This document shows, piece by piece, positions 34,425-44,428 of a stretch of 64,000 bases of DNA. Each line of letters begins with the position of its first letter. Within the stretch, counting starts at the first letter, position 1. Below the pieces are notes generated by a model that did not search any database, had not been told where the DNA came from, and saw only the letters and a list, made by a program, of their open reading frames with translations. Origin of the DNA: Microbacterium saperdae (GTDB lineage Bacteria > Actinomycetota > Actinomycetes > Actinomycetales > Microbacteriaceae). A program made the position numbers and the translations under genes. Location of the stretch: contig NZ_VFOX01000001.1 in NCBI RefSeq assembly GCF_006716345.1, positions 1,364,001 to 1,428,000 on the forward strand, in the 5' to 3' direction.

Positions 34425-36383
34425 GTGACCCCGAAGAACACTTCAGAACCTCTCGATGAGAACTCGCTGGGGGTGCTCGATGACGCCGCGTCCGTGGACA
34501 CGGCGGTCATCGGCATCCTCGGCGGGACCGCGCAGGTCAATGTCGTCCTTCCGCAGGACGAGGACGACGACCCCGATGATGAAGGGGTCCTGGACGGCGA
34601 AGTCGTCGCCGACCTCATCGTCGACGAGGTGTCCATCGAAGGCGTGAAGATGCCCGATGCGGTGTCGCCGACCACGGCGATCTCGCCGCTCGAGGCCGAG
34701 GTGGTCGCTCCCATCTCTGCGTCCGCCGCGTCTGCCGCGAAACCGGAACCGCATCCGCTCGTCTCCGAGACCGTCGGCACCGGACTCCTCAAGTCGGCGT
34801 CGAAGGCGAACACGACGAAGAAGGCGAAGAAGAAGTCGTCAACAGTGGAGAAGCCGGCGCCCGCAGAAGCGGTTCCCGAGACCGTCGCTGCCGAGGTGAC
34901 GGTTCCCGAGGCCAAGGTTCCTGAGGTGAAGGCTCCCGAGGTGAGCGTTCCCGAACCGAAGGCTCCCGAGGTGAAGGCTGCCGAGGTGACGGTTCCCGAG
35001 GCCAAGGTTCCTGAAGTGAGCGTTCCCGAGGTCGAGGGTCCCGCCCCGTCTGCGCCCGCCACGCCGCCCGCCGAACCGATCGCCATGACACCGCCCGCAG
35101 ATGACATCGTCATCGATGCGGTGATCGACGAGGCGCCGGCGACGCAGGTGCCGGCCGCGACGCCCACCGAGACCATCACGGACGCGGTCGTCGTCGACGA
35201 GAAGACCTCCGCAGACGACGAAGCCGCGATCGCCGCGCGATTCCTGGCCAGAGCAGACGCCGATGCGTCGGCCGAGAAGGTGACGTCCGCGTCTGCCGCA
35301 TCCGCGCCGATCGAGAAGGAGACCACCGCCGTGCCCACCCCCGAAGAGAAGGCGGTCGTCACTCAGCCCACGCGCGCCGCAGCGCGTGCGGAGGTGACGC
35401 TGACCTCGAAGCGACTGGACGATCTGAGCGAGTCGGGGCGGGAGACCGCCGACCTGCTCACCGCCGATCGACTGCTCGATCCGCACCGGGTCGCCAAGCC
35501 GGAGCCGGAGGGAGCATGGAGCCACTTGCTCTACTCGATGTCCGGTCGTCGCATCAACATCGGAGACGGGAAGCGTGCCCGAGAGCGCAAGGCGCTGACC
35601 GCCCGGATCGCGGCGCCTCTCGTGGGCGGCGCTCGCTTCGTCCCCGTGTTGTCGCGCAAGGGCGGCGTCGGAAAGACGACGATCACCGCGCTCCTGGGCA
35701 TGGCGCTCGCGGATGCGCGGGAGGACCGCGTGATCGCGGTCGACGCGAACCCCGACCGCGGTACGCTTGCCGACCGCGTCGTTCGTCCGCACCACTCGAA
35801 GTCGGTACGCGACCTCGTCCGCATCCACGACGAGGTGAGGGGCTACCACGACATCTCGGCGATCGTCGCACGAGATGCGACACGGCTCGACGTCCTGGCC
35901 TCGGACTCGGACCCCCGTATCGCCGAGGCGTTCAGCGACGACGACTATCGAGACGTCGCCGGCGTGGCCGCGCACTACTACTCGCTGGTGCTCACCGACA
36001 CCGGAACCGGGATCGTGCACTCCGTGATGGCCGCGACGCTCGATCTCGCCGATCAGATCGTGATCGTGTCGGGGCTCAGCGTCGACGAGGCCCGACTCGC
36101 CTCCGAGACTCTCACCTGGCTCGAGACGAACGGATATGCGGAGCAGGCGCGCGACGCGATCGTCGTGCTGAACCAGTCGACGCCGGGCGCTCCGCTCGTG
36201 CGCCTGAACGAGCTGGAGTCGCACTTCGCCACCCGCGCCAAGCGCGTGGTCCGGATGCCGTACGACACCCAGATCGCAGGGGGCGGCACGATCGTCTTCG
36301 CGAACCTGCAGCCGGAGACGCGAGCGGCGGCGCGAGAGCTCGCGGCGCTGCTGGTCGAGGGTCTTCGGGGCAAGGCCGCCTGA
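34425..36383 (+). CDS. EspI-like MinD/ParA ATPase with long VPE-repeat N-terminus
   Basis: A 652-residue protein. Residues ~1-380 are acidic and low-complexity, with a repeat block (about 153-203) of five-residue units such as [15 protein letters not shown] and VPEPK. The C-terminal ATPase has Walker [11 protein letters not shown] (Lys417) and [17 protein letters not shown], features shared with EspI-type ATPases of type VII secretion loci. No type VII genes are in the window. The GTG at 34425 has GGAG upstream. It overlaps def (TGATG). Its role is unknown; cell-pole or secretion functions are possibilities. Confidence 0.75.
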   Translation: MTPKNTSEPLDENSLGVLDDAASVDTAVIGILGGTAQVNVVLPQDEDDDPDDEGVLDGEVVADLIVDEVSIEGVKMPDAVSPTTAISPLEAEVVAPISASAASAAKPEPHPLVSETVGTGLLKSASKANTTKKAKKKSSTVEKPAPAEAVPETVAAEVTVPEAKVPEVKAPEVSVPEPKAPEVKAAEVTVPEAKVPEVSVPEVEGPAPSAPATPPAEPIAMTPPADDIVIDAVIDEAPATQVPAATPTETITDAVVVDEKTSADDEAAIAARFLARADADASAEKVTSASAASAPIEKETTAVPTPEEKAVVTQPTRAAARAEVTLTSKRLDDLSESGRETADLLTADRLLDPHRVAKPEPEGAWSHLLYSMSGRRINIGDGKRARERKALTARIAAPLVGGARFVPVLSRKGGVGKTTITALLGMALADAREDRVIAVDANPDRGTLADRVVRPHHSKSVRDLVRIHDEVRGYHDISAIVARDATRLDVLASDSDPRIAEAFSDDDYRDVAGVAAHYYSLVLTDTGTGIVHSVMAATLDLADQIVIVSGLSVDEARLASETLTWLETNGYAEQARDAIVVLNQSTPGAPLVRLNELESHFATRAKRVVRMPYDTQIAGGGTIVFANLQPETRAAARELAALLVEGLRGKAA

Positions 36384-36874
36384 TGACCGTTCGCGAGATC
36401 CGCATCTTCGGCGACCCCGTGCTGCGCACCGTCTGCGCGCCGATAGATGAGATCGACGACGGAGTACGGGCGTTGGTGACCGACCTCATCGACACGGTCG
36501 AACTGCCAGGGCGTGCCGGTGTGGCCGCTCCGCAGATCGGAGTGGCGCTCCGCGCCTTCAGCTACAACATCGACGGCGATATCGGCTACGTGCTCAATCC
36601 GGTGCTGACCGAGGTGCGAGGCGAGGCGGTGCCGACCGGTGAAGGCTGCCTCTCCGTGCCTGGCCTGTGGCATGACGCCCTGCGGCACCCGTGGGCGCGC
36701 GTCGAGGGTATCGATCTCGACGGACAGCCGATCGTGATCGAGGGAGAGGGGCTGATGGCACAGGCGCTCCAGCACGAGACCGATCATCTCGACGGCAAGC
36801 TCTACCTCTCGCGCCTCGACGCCGAGACCCGGCGGACCGCGATGCGCGAGGTCCGCGAGAGCGCCTGGTTCTGA
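36383..36874 (+). CDS. def: Peptide deformylase
   Basis: A 163-residue metallohydrolase with all three family motifs: [17 protein letters not shown] and QHETDHLDG. It removes the formyl group from nascent proteins in the cytoplasm. The ATG overlaps the stop of the upstream ATPase gene by 1 nt, so the two are coupled. The strong hairpin 36895-36932 closes the unit. Some genomes carry more than one def gene, so this may be one of two. Confidence 0.93.
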   Translation: MTVREIRIFGDPVLRTVCAPIDEIDDGVRALVTDLIDTVELPGRAGVAAPQIGVALRAFSYNIDGDIGYVLNPVLTEVRGEAVPTGEGCLSVPGLWHDALRHPWARVEGIDLDGQPIVIEGEGLMAQALQHETDHLDGKLYLSRLDAETRRTAMREVRESAWF

Positions 36875-36894
36875 GCGGCGCGTCCCGCTGACAC

Positions 36895-36932
36895 GAAAGG
36901 GCCCCCTGCGCGCACGCACAGGGGGCCCTTTC
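36895..36932. terminator. Bidirectional terminator between def and fadD15
   Basis: GAAAGGGCCCCCTG and CAGGGGGCCCTTTC are perfect 14-bp complements around a 10-nt loop, between convergent genes. Confidence 0.9.
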
Positions 36933-36948
36933 GAGGTGAAACGGGAGA

Positions 36949-38781
36949 TCAGCCGCCGATCGCGACGTTGGTCGTGGAGACCGGCTCGTCGTACAGCGCG
37001 GAGATCTCATCCGCGAAGTCGCTCATGATCACGTTGCGCTTGATCGAGAGCTTCGGGGTGAGGTGACCGGAGGCCTCGGTCCACTCCGAGTCGAGGATCG
37101 TGAACTTGCGGATCGACTCGGCGCGGGAGACCCGCGCGTTGGCCGCATCCACCGCGCTCTGCACCTCGGCGCGGACGGCGGCGTTCTTCGACGCGTCCAC
37201 GAGCGACAAGTCGGACGGGAGCCCGTTGTTGGCGAGCCAGGTCGGCAGCATCTCCGGGTCGAGGGTGACCAGCGCCGAGATGAACGGCTTCTGGTCGCCG
37301 ACCACGACGACCTGCCCGATGATCGGGTTCGCGCGGATGGGATCCTCGAGCGCTGCCGGGGCGACGTTCTTGCCGCCGGCGGTGACGATGATCTCCTTCT
37401 TGCGACCCGTGATCGTGAGGAATCCCTCGGAGTCGAAGCTGCCGATGTCGCCGGTGCGGAACCATCCGCCCTCGCTGAACGCCTCGGTCGTGGCCGCCTC
37501 GTTGTTCCAGTACTCCTTGAAGACGTTGATGCCGCGGACCTCGATCTCGCCGTCATCCGCGAGGCGGACGCCGACGCCGGGGAGAGCCGGGCCGACCGTG
37601 CCGATCTTCGACTTGTCGGCCAGGTTCACTGTCGCGGGAGCCGTCGTCTCGGTCAGGCCATAGCCCTCGAGGATGACGACACCGAGGCTGTGGAAGAAGT
37701 GGCCGAGGCGCGAGCCGAGCGGGGCGGATCCGGAGACGGCGTAGACGACGTTGCCGCCCATGGCCTCGCGCAGCTTGCTGTAGACGAGCTTGTTGAACAG
37801 CGCGAACTTCAGCTTCATCCCGAACGGGATCTTCGACCCGGCCTCGATGAGCTTGGAGTGCTCGATCGCGACATCCGCCGCCGCGCGGAAGATCTTGCCC
37901 TTGCCGCCGGCCTCGGCCTTCTGCTCGGCCGAGTTGTAGACCTTCTCGAAGACGCGGGGCACGGCGAGGAGGAAGGTGGGCTTGAACGATCCGAGCGCCG
38001 GGAGCAGTTGACGGGTGTCGGGCTGGTGTCCGGTGCGCACGCCGGCATGGATGTCGAGGATCGAGATGAATCGCGCGAACACGTGTGCGGTCGTGATGAA
38101 CAGCAGCGTGGATGCGCCCGGCGTCTGCACGACCTCGTTCAGCGCCTTCGCCGAGTTGCGGGAGAGCTCGACGAAGTTGCTGTGCGTCAGCACGCAGCCC
38201 TTGGGGCGGCCGGTCGAACCGGAGGTGTAGATGAGCGTCGCGATATCGGAACCGACGGCCAGGCTGCGACGTCGCTCGATCTCGGCGTCGTCGATCGAGG
38301 CTCCCTGCGCGGTGAGCGAGTCGATGGCGCCCAGGTGCAGCTGCCAGATCTCGCGGATCAGCGGCAGCTCGCTGCGCACCTCGTCGACCCGCGCGAAGTG
38401 CTCAGGGGACTCGACGATCAGCGAGATCGCCCCGGAGTCCTCCATGATCCACTGGATCTGCGAGGGGGAGCTGGTCTCGTAGATCGGCACCATCACCGCT
38501 CCCGCGTAGAAGAGCGCGAAGTCGATCAGCGTCCACTCGTATGTGGTGCGTGCCAGGAATCCGACCTTCTCGCCGGGCTGGATGCCGGCGGCGACGAACC
38601 CCTTGGCCACGGCGATGACCGCGGTCTGGAAGTCGGCGGCGGAGATGTCACGCCAGCCGTCGCCATCGGGCACGGAGAACAGAGCTCGGTCCGGGGTGGC
38701 CTTCACGCGTTCGACCAGGAGGTCGGCGATGTTCGCTTGAGGGTCGGCGGGGACGATCGCGGGGACTTCGAACTGGACCAC
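36949..38781 (-). CDS. fadD15: Long-chain acyl-CoA synthetase (FadD15-type AMP-binding enzyme)
   Basis: A 610-residue adenylating enzyme with the P-loop YTSGSTGRPKGCVLTH, the EGYGLTETTAPATVN motif, and RTGDIGSFDSEGFLTITGRK. It activates fatty acids to acyl-CoA. The GTG at 38781 has GGAG about 7 nt upstream. Gene order with plsC, aroG and pknL downstream matches the M. tuberculosis fadD15 region, which supports the symbol. Substrate length is not determinable from sequence. Confidence 0.88.
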   Translation of the reverse strand: MVQFEVPAIVPADPQANIADLLVERVKATPDRALFSVPDGDGWRDISAADFQTAVIAVAKGFVAAGIQPGEKVGFLARTTYEWTLIDFALFYAGAVMVPIYETSSPSQIQWIMEDSGAISLIVESPEHFARVDEVRSELPLIREIWQLHLGAIDSLTAQGASIDDAEIERRRSLAVGSDIATLIYTSGSTGRPKGCVLTHSNFVELSRNSAKALNEVVQTPGASTLLFITTAHVFARFISILDIHAGVRTGHQPDTRQLLPALGSFKPTFLLAVPRVFEKVYNSAEQKAEAGGKGKIFRAAADVAIEHSKLIEAGSKIPFGMKLKFALFNKLVYSKLREAMGGNVVYAVSGSAPLGSRLGHFFHSLGVVILEGYGLTETTAPATVNLADKSKIGTVGPALPGVGVRLADDGEIEVRGINVFKEYWNNEAATTEAFSEGGWFRTGDIGSFDSEGFLTITGRKKEIIVTAGGKNVAPAALEDPIRANPIIGQVVVVGDQKPFISALVTLDPEMLPTWLANNGLPSDLSLVDASKNAAVRAEVQSAVDAANARVSRAESIRKFTILDSEWTEASGHLTPKLSIKRNVIMSDFADEISALYDEPVSTTNVAIGG

Positions 38782-38917
38782 GGCAGCTCCTTCGGTACCT
38801 GTCGGGACGGGTTGCGTTCGAGTCTAGAGCATGAGACGCGGTCGCAGAGAAGGTGAAACCGAGTCGCGAGATGAGGGTTCCGAAGCGAGACGCCCTGGTG
38901 GACGCCGAGCGCGGCGC

Positions 38918-38923
38918 TAGACT
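38918..38923 (+). promoter_or_regulatory. -10 box of plsC
   Basis: TAGACT ends 8 nt before the ATG at 38932; transcript probably leaderless or nearly so. Confidence 0.5.
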
Positions 38924-38931
38924 TCACCTCG

Positions 38932-39630
38932 ATGTTCTACTGGCTGATGAAGTACGTGGTGATCGGCCCCTTGGTCAAAGGGATCTTCCGTCCTTGGATC
39001 GTGGGCCGAAACAACGTGCCCGCGAACGGCGCGGCGATCCTGGCCAGCAACCATCTCTCCTTCGCCGATTCGATCTTCCTTCCGCTGGTGATCGACCGCC
39101 GGATGTCATTCCTCGCCAAGAGCGATTACTTCACCGGTCGGGGCCCCAAGGGCTGGGCGACGAAGTTCTTCATGAAGGCCACGGGGCAGCTGCCGATCGA
39201 CCGCTCTGGGGGCAAGGCATCCGAGGCCTCGCTGAACACCGGATTGCAGGTGCTCGGGGGAGGAGATCTGCTCGGGATCTACCCCGAGGGCACACGCAGC
39301 CCCGACGGCAAGCTGTACCGCGGACGAACCGGCATCGCACGGATGGCGTTGGAGGCCAAGGTCCCCGTCATCCCTGTCGTCATGGTCGACACCGACACCG
39401 CGATGCCGATCGGGCAGCGTCTGCCGCGCGTGGTGCGTGTCGGGATCGTGATCGGCGAGCCCCTCGACTTCTCGCGGTACGCGGGCATGGAGAACGACCG
39501 TTACATCCTCCGCTCCGTCACGGACGAGATCATGGTCGCCCTCCAGCGGCTCGGTGAACAGCACTACGAGGACGTCTACGCGTCGACCGTGAAGGACCGT
39601 CTTCCGTCGCGCGTCACACAGCGCTCCTGA
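38932..39630 (+). CDS. 1-acylglycerol-3-phosphate acyltransferase (PlsC-like)
   Basis: A 232-residue acyltransferase with the NHLSFADS catalytic motif (NHx4D), LPIDRSGG, and the EGTRSPDGK substrate motif. It would acylate lysophosphatidate at the membrane surface using acyl-CoA, which the neighbouring FadD15 could supply. The start is supported by a -10 box 8 nt upstream. The gene is collinear with Rv2182c. Confidence 0.88.
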   Translation: MFYWLMKYVVIGPLVKGIFRPWIVGRNNVPANGAAILASNHLSFADSIFLPLVIDRRMSFLAKSDYFTGRGPKGWATKFFMKATGQLPIDRSGGKASEASLNTGLQVLGGGDLLGIYPEGTRSPDGKLYRGRTGIARMALEAKVPVIPVVMVDTDTAMPIGQRLPRVVRVGIVIGEPLDFSRYAGMENDRYILRSVTDEIMVALQRLGEQHYEDVYASTVKDRLPSRVTQRS

Positions 39631-39655
39631 GGCGTCCACGCCCCGGTGCGCCCAC

Positions 39656-39661
39656 TAGGCT
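39656..39661 (+). promoter_or_regulatory. -10 box of aroG
   Basis: TAGGCT ends 6 nt before the ATG at 39668, with a G-run between; leaderless type. Confidence 0.55.
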
Positions 39662-39667
39662 GGGGGG

Positions 39668-41008
39668 ATGCTCCCGCACGACATCGACGCCCTGGACGCG
39701 TGGCGCTCGCTCCCCATCAAACAGCAGCCGCAGTGGCATGACGCCGCCCGCGTCGCCGAGGTCTCCAAGCAGATCGCCGGGCTTCCGCCTCTGGTGTTCG
39801 CCGGTGAGGTCGACAACCTCCGGGATCGCCTCGCTCGCGCGGCATCCGGCCGGGCTTTCCTGCTCCAGGGCGGCGACTGCGCAGAGACCTTCGCCGGTGC
39901 GACCGCGGAGCAGATCCGCAACCGCATCAAGACCGTTCTGCAGATGGCGGTCGTGCTGACCTATGGCGCATCCATGCCTATCGTCAAGATGGGCCGCATG
40001 GCCGGGCAGTTCGCCAAGCCGCGCTCCAGCGACACCGAGACGCGCGGGGATGTGACGCTGCCCGCCTACCGCGGTGACATCGTCAACGGATACGACTTCA
40101 CGGAAGGCTCGCGTCAGGCGGACCCCGGTCGGCTGCTGCAGGGATACCACACCGCCGCGTCGACGCTGAACCTCATCCGCGCGTTCACGCAGGGTGGCTT
40201 CGCCGACCTTCGCGAGGTGCACTCGTGGAACAAGGGCTTCGCGCAGAACCCGGCGAACCAGCGTTACGAGCGCATGGCCGCCGAGATCGACCGCGCGATC
40301 AAGTTCATGGAGGCCGCAGGCGCGGACTTCGACGAGCTGAAGCGCGTCGAGTTCTTCACCGGGCACGAGGGCCTGCTCATGGACTACGAGCGGCCGATGA
40401 CGCGCATCGACTCCCGCACGGACACCCCGTACAACACGTCGGCCCACTTCCTCTGGATCGGTGAGCGCACGCGTGAACTCGACGGCGCCCACGTCGACTA
40501 CTTCTCGAAGATCCGCAACCCCATCGGCGTCAAGCTCGGACCGACGACCTCGCCCGACACCGCCCTCGCGCTGATCGACAAGCTCGACCCGAACCGTGAG
40601 CCGGGACGCCTGACCTTCATCACGCGCATGGGTGCGGGCAAGATCCGCGATGCGCTCCCGCCGCTGCTGGAAGCCGTCCGCGACTCGGGTGCACAGCCGC
40701 TGTGGGTCACCGACCCGATGCACGGCAACGGCATCACCACGCCGACCGGCTACAAGACCCGTCGTTTCGACGACGTCGTCGACGAGGTCCGTGGCTTCTT
40801 CGAGGCGCACCGCGCTGTGGGCACATTCCCCGGAGGCATCCACGTCGAGCTCACTGGCGACGACGTCACGGAGTGCCTGGGTGGATCGGAGCAGATCGAC
40901 GAGGCCGCGCTCGGTACGCGCTACGAGAGCCTGTGCGATCCGCGTCTGAACCACATGCAGTCGCTCGAGCTCGCCTTCCTCGTGGCTGAGGAGCTCGAGA
41001 AGCGCTGA
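39668..41008 (+). CDS. aroG: Class II 3-deoxy-7-phosphoheptulonate (DAHP) synthase
   Basis: A 446-residue enzyme of the plant-like class II family, with GGDCAETFA, RGDIVNGYDF, SAHFLWIGERTR, RNPIGVKLGPTT and DPMHGNG. It condenses phosphoenolpyruvate and erythrose 4-phosphate, the first step to aromatic amino acids. Length and motifs match mycobacterial AroG, usually allosterically regulated. Closed by the terminator at 41029-41061. Confidence 0.95.
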   Translation: MLPHDIDALDAWRSLPIKQQPQWHDAARVAEVSKQIAGLPPLVFAGEVDNLRDRLARAASGRAFLLQGGDCAETFAGATAEQIRNRIKTVLQMAVVLTYGASMPIVKMGRMAGQFAKPRSSDTETRGDVTLPAYRGDIVNGYDFTEGSRQADPGRLLQGYHTAASTLNLIRAFTQGGFADLREVHSWNKGFAQNPANQRYERMAAEIDRAIKFMEAAGADFDELKRVEFFTGHEGLLMDYERPMTRIDSRTDTPYNTSAHFLWIGERTRELDGAHVDYFSKIRNPIGVKLGPTTSPDTALALIDKLDPNREPGRLTFITRMGAGKIRDALPPLLEAVRDSGAQPLWVTDPMHGNGITTPTGYKTRRFDDVVDEVRGFFEAHRAVGTFPGGIHVELTGDDVTECLGGSEQIDEAALGTRYESLCDPRLNHMQSLELAFLVAEELEKR

Positions 41009-41028
41009 CGTCACGTACGCGAACGACG

Positions 41029-41061
41029 AAGCCGCCCTTCCCGATCGGGGGAGGGCGGCTT
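41029..41061. terminator. Bidirectional terminator between aroG and pknL
   Basis: AAGCCGCCCT and AGGGCGGCTT pair around a 13-nt GC-rich loop and are followed by T residues. The genes on either side converge. Confidence 0.85.
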
Positions 41062-41109
41062 TCTCGTCTCCCCGGAAGCCGTGCGCGCAGGCAGGGGCAG
41101 GGGGAAGGG

Positions 41110-43059
41110 TCAGCCCGTGAGCTGGATGGACAGCTTGACGGTGCCGCCGCGGGGGAGGGACTTGTCCGATCCGGGGTCCTGGCCGGTGACCTGCGCCATC
41201 TCCGCGAAGCCGGGAAGGTCGCCCCACGGGGCGTAGGAGGCGGAGAAACCGTTGTCCTCGAGGATCTGACGTGCCTCCACCAAGGATCGTCCGGTCACAT
41301 CCGGGACGGGGAAGAGCTCCGGGCCCTTCGACACGATGAGCTGCACCGTGTCGCCGGGGCGCCAGTTGCCTTCGCTCGCACGATCCGAGACGCCGATCAC
41401 ACGGTCCTTCTCGACGCTGCCGCTGAACTCGTAGCGGGACTCGTCGGCGATCAGCAGCTTCTTGTCGGTCAGGGTCGACGTGGCCTCGTCGACGCTCATG
41501 CCCGACACGTCGGGGAAGGCGCCGGCGGAGACGTAGAGCTCCACCGTGTCGTCCTCGAGAAGGTCGCATCCTTCGCCGCAGGCGTAGGCGTCACCGCCCG
41601 CGCGGGGGGTGACGTAGGCGTTGATGACGACGCCGGCATCCGCATCGGAGAACAGGATGAGCGGCTCGTCCGTCACGTTGACGTTGAGCCCGCTGAGGTA
41701 CTCCCTGGCATCGCTCTCGGTCTTCCCGTTCAGTGCTTCCGCGGCGTGCGACGCCGGCCCGAGCGAGATGTAGACGGTCACCTCGGTGCCCTTGTCGAGC
41801 CGTTCTCCTGCGCCGGGGGTGCTGCGGATCGCGATGTCGCGATCGATGTCGATGGAGTTCTCTTCAGCTCTGACCGGCACGAAGCCGGCATCGATGAGCG
41901 CTGCGGAGGCGTCTTCGTACGTGCCTCCTGCGACGCTGGGCACGGTGATGAGCGATCCAGGGCCGGATCCGAACCACCAGCCCACGCCGCCCGCCAGCAC
42001 CGCCAGCAGCAGCACGAGAGTGAGGAGGAATGCGCCCCGCGCCCGCCGTTTCGACGCCCGTCGGCGCAGGATGGTCGCGTTGTCGACCGCCTGCGGCACG
42101 GGAGCCGTCGGATCGGCGATGACCATGGTCCCCGGCATCACCTTCGTGAGGTCGCCCGAGTCCGCCTGGGAGCGCATCGGCTGCGCGCTGGGTGCGGCGG
42201 CGACCGGCGCGACCCCCAGCGACCGTTCGATCTCACGGAGGCGCTCCAGCATCTGCTGGGCGTCGTCCGGACGCTCGTCGGGGGACTTCTCCGTCGCCCA
42301 GAGCACGAGCTCGTCGAGCTGCTCGGGTACGGCGGGGTTGCGTACGCTCGGGCGCGGCACGGATTCCGTCGCGTGCTGGAAGGCGATCTGCATCGGCTGC
42401 TCGCCCTTGTACGGCTGCTCGCCGACCAGCATCTCGTAGAGCATGATGCCGAGGGCGTAGATATCGCTGCGGGCATCCGCGGTTCCCCGCGTCACCAGCT
42501 CCGGCGCGAGGTAGGCGATCGTACCGAGCAGTTGCTGCCCGGTCGCCGTGTTCGCCGTGGTCGCCCGTGCCAGACCGAAGTCGCCGATCTTGATGCGGCC
42601 GTCCTCAGCGAGGAGCACGTTCTCCGGCTTGACGTCGCGGTGGACGATACCGGCGCGATGCGCCGCGGACAGCCCTGCGAGCACCGCGTCCATGATCGTG
42701 ATGGTCTGGGGGATCGTGAGGCGCTTCTGCTCGCGGAGGAGCTCGCGCAGCGTGATGCCAGGCAGATACTCCATCACCAGGTACGCGAGCTCGCCGTCCT
42801 GCCCCTGGTCGAAGACGTTGACGACATGCGGATCCGCCAGGCGGGCAGCGGAGCGCGCCTCCTGGATGAAGCGACTCTGGAAGGCGGAATCGTCGCTGAG
42901 GTGCGCGTGCATCACCTTGAGCGCGATGCGACGCTCGAGTCGCAGATCGGTCGCGACGTAGACCGTGGCCATGCCGCCGCGGGCGATTCTGGCGCGTACC
43001 CGGTAGCGACCGTCGACAAGCCGCCCGATGAGGGGGTCGGCCTGCTGATTGGACGTCAC
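41110..43059 (-). CDS. pknL: PASTA-domain Ser/Thr protein kinase PknL
   Basis: A 649-residue transmembrane kinase. The N-terminal kinase domain has the P-loop ARIARGGMATVYVATD, catalytic HRDVKPENVL, IGDFGLAR and the APE segment. One membrane helix follows near residue 350 (LLTLVLLLAVLAGGVGWWFG), then four extracellular PASTA repeats that sense muropeptides or lipid II. Its place beside aroG and an Rv2175c homologue identifies it as PknL rather than PknB. It is leaderless: TAGAAT ends 6 nt before the GTG. Confidence 0.9.
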   Translation of the reverse strand: MTSNQQADPLIGRLVDGRYRVRARIARGGMATVYVATDLRLERRIALKVMHAHLSDDSAFQSRFIQEARSAARLADPHVVNVFDQGQDGELAYLVMEYLPGITLRELLREQKRLTIPQTITIMDAVLAGLSAAHRAGIVHRDVKPENVLLAEDGRIKIGDFGLARATTANTATGQQLLGTIAYLAPELVTRGTADARSDIYALGIMLYEMLVGEQPYKGEQPMQIAFQHATESVPRPSVRNPAVPEQLDELVLWATEKSPDERPDDAQQMLERLREIERSLGVAPVAAAPSAQPMRSQADSGDLTKVMPGTMVIADPTAPVPQAVDNATILRRRASKRRARGAFLLTLVLLLAVLAGGVGWWFGSGPGSLITVPSVAGGTYEDASAALIDAGFVPVRAEENSIDIDRDIAIRSTPGAGERLDKGTEVTVYISLGPASHAAEALNGKTESDAREYLSGLNVNVTDEPLILFSDADAGVVINAYVTPRAGGDAYACGEGCDLLEDDTVELYVSAGAFPDVSGMSVDEATSTLTDKKLLIADESRYEFSGSVEKDRVIGVSDRASEGNWRPGDTVQLIVSKGPELFPVPDVTGRSLVEARQILEDNGFSASYAPWGDLPGFAEMAQVTGQDPGSDKSLPRGGTVKLSIQLTG

Positions 43060-43065
43060 GTCAGA

Positions 43066-43071
43066 ATTCTA
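43066..43071 (-). promoter_or_regulatory. -10 box of pknL
   Basis: On the minus strand TAGAAT ends 6 nt before the GTG at 43059. Confidence 0.6.
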
Positions 43072-43137
43072 TGGAGAACTGCCTGAAAGCCTGGGGAACG
43101 GCTCACCCCTGGAGCCTTCGGGTTTTCAGAATCGCGG

Positions 43138-44304
43138 TCATCCATGCGCGGCGAGCCACTGGTACGCCTGCGTCTCCCACTGGCCGTATCTGCTCGGATA
43201 CGCCGAGATCTGGACCGCCTGAGCGGCATCCGTGAACGCCATCTTCTCCCACCCGGGGATGTCGAGCAGACCGCGCGTCACGGTTCCGTTGGGATCGTGC
43301 TGGCCGCCGTAGAAGACGCGCGTGCTGCGGTCGGCGTCCTGCACCTGGGCGGGAGTGCCCCAGCCGGTGCTCGGACGCTGCTGGAAGATGCCGAGCGAGT
43401 CCCGGTCGCCCCAGTTCAGATTCCGCAGGCCGGACTCCACCATTCCGGTCGCCAGGGCGATCGCGATCCCGCGGTCGGAGACACCGAGCTCCCGACCGAT
43501 CCGGATGATGAGGGCGGCCGTGGCGATCTGCTCGGCATCGAGGGAAGCGGTGTGCTGCGCGGACGTCGTGGCAGCCGCAGCCGCCTGCGCGACGATCAGC
43601 TGCTGGCCCGGATAGATGACCGACGACGAGGCGAGACCGTTCAGGGCGAACACCGTCTGGGTGCTCGTGCCGTACTTCCGGGCGATCGCGAAGACGGTGT
43701 CACCGGCGACGACGGTGTGCGTGCGAGAGGCACCCGTGGCGGCCGGAGCCGCGACCACGGCGGGCGCGGCGGCCGCTGCCGGTGCGGAACTCCCGGAGAC
43801 GGCGAGCCTCTGGCCGGGGTAGATGATCGATGCCCGGGTGAGCCCGTTCGCCGCGAGGACGGCATCGACGCTCGTGCCGTACTTGTTCGCGATGCCGTAG
43901 ACGGTGTCGCCGGCGACCACGGTGTGCGTGGCTGTGGTGGGGGTGGACGCGGGTGGGGCTGCCGGTGCGGCGGCTGCTTCGGGTGCGAGGAGGCGGAGTG
44001 TCTGCCCCGGATAGATCACGGACCGCCAGGAGAGGCCGTTCCAGGTCAGCACATCGACAGTGCGGAGGCCGAACCGGCCGGCGATCGCCGAGATGGTGTC
44101 TCCGGCGCGCACGACGTAGCTCGCCGGCGCTGCCTGAGCCGGCACGAGGCGGGTGGCGCCGTTGAGCCGTTCGATCGGTGCCGTCTCCTGCGTGGCGGCG
44201 GCCGCCGGGGAGACGGCGAGGGTCCCCGCGAGTGCTCCCAGAACAGCTGCGGGCACTCCCAGCTGGATGTGACGCGCGCGACGCGTGGCGGTGTGCAGTC
44301 TCAA
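43138..44304 (-). CDS. Secreted three-LysM lytic-transglycosylase-like protein
   Basis: A 388-residue protein from a TTG at 44304 with AAGGGGG 5 nt upstream; a GTG at 44340 is possible but lies at the end of a repeat array. A signal peptide ends near VSPAAAATQ. Three LysM domains follow (RAGDTISAIAGRFGL, VAGDTVYGIANKYGT, VAGDTVFAIARKYGT), then a C-terminal domain with GMVESGLRNL and GDRDSLGIFQQRP. The latter looks like a lysozyme/transglycosylase fold. It binds and probably remodels peptidoglycan. It sits between pknL and the Rv2175c-type gene. Confidence 0.82.
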   Translation of the reverse strand: MRLHTATRRARHIQLGVPAAVLGALAGTLAVSPAAAATQETAPIERLNGATRLVPAQAAPASYVVRAGDTISAIAGRFGLRTVDVLTWNGLSWRSVIYPGQTLRLLAPEAAAAPAAPPASTPTTATHTVVAGDTVYGIANKYGTSVDAVLAANGLTRASIIYPGQRLAVSGSSAPAAAAAPAVVAAPAATGASRTHTVVAGDTVFAIARKYGTSTQTVFALNGLASSSVIYPGQQLIVAQAAAAATTSAQHTASLDAEQIATAALIIRIGRELGVSDRGIAIALATGMVESGLRNLNWGDRDSLGIFQQRPSTGWGTPAQVQDADRSTRVFYGGQHDPNGTVTRGLLDIPGWEKMAFTDAAQAVQISAYPSRYGQWETQAYQWLAAHG

Positions 44305-44340
44305 GGTTGCCCCCTTTTCGAGCTCCTGACACGCTGACAC

Positions 44341-44394
44341 GGAAGTAAACAGAAGTCAACAGAAGTGACTGAAGTGACGGATGTGACTGGAGTG
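44341..44394. repeat. Tandem degenerate 9-10-bp repeats in the LysM gene promoter
   Basis: Six units run head to tail on the plus strand: GGAAGTAAAC, AGAAGTCAAC, AGAAGTGAC, TGAAGTGAC, GGATGTGAC and TGGAGTG. The 9-10 bp period puts each on the same DNA face, as for arrays of a direct-repeat-binding response regulator. It lies between the divergent LysM and Rv2175c-type genes. Confidence 0.65.
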
Positions 44395-44422
44395 CCGACA
44401 TGCGGTGCGCGTTCTGAGATGA

Positions 44423-44428
44423 GATAGT
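44423..44428 (+). promoter_or_regulatory. -10 box of the Rv2175c-type gene
   Basis: GATAGT ends 7 nt before the GTG at 44436. This supports that start over the GTG at 44427, which overlaps the -10 box itself. Confidence 0.55.

Noticed and set aside
34880..35040. Repetitive DNA in the EspI-like gene as a possible CRISPR or minisatellite array
   Set aside because: The repeats are in frame, degenerate at DNA level and encode VPE-type pentads; no spacers exist. It is a coding low-complexity block.
43072..43137. Stem-loop between pknL and the LysM gene
   Set aside because: Only short, mismatched arms could be found; not strong enough to call a terminator.
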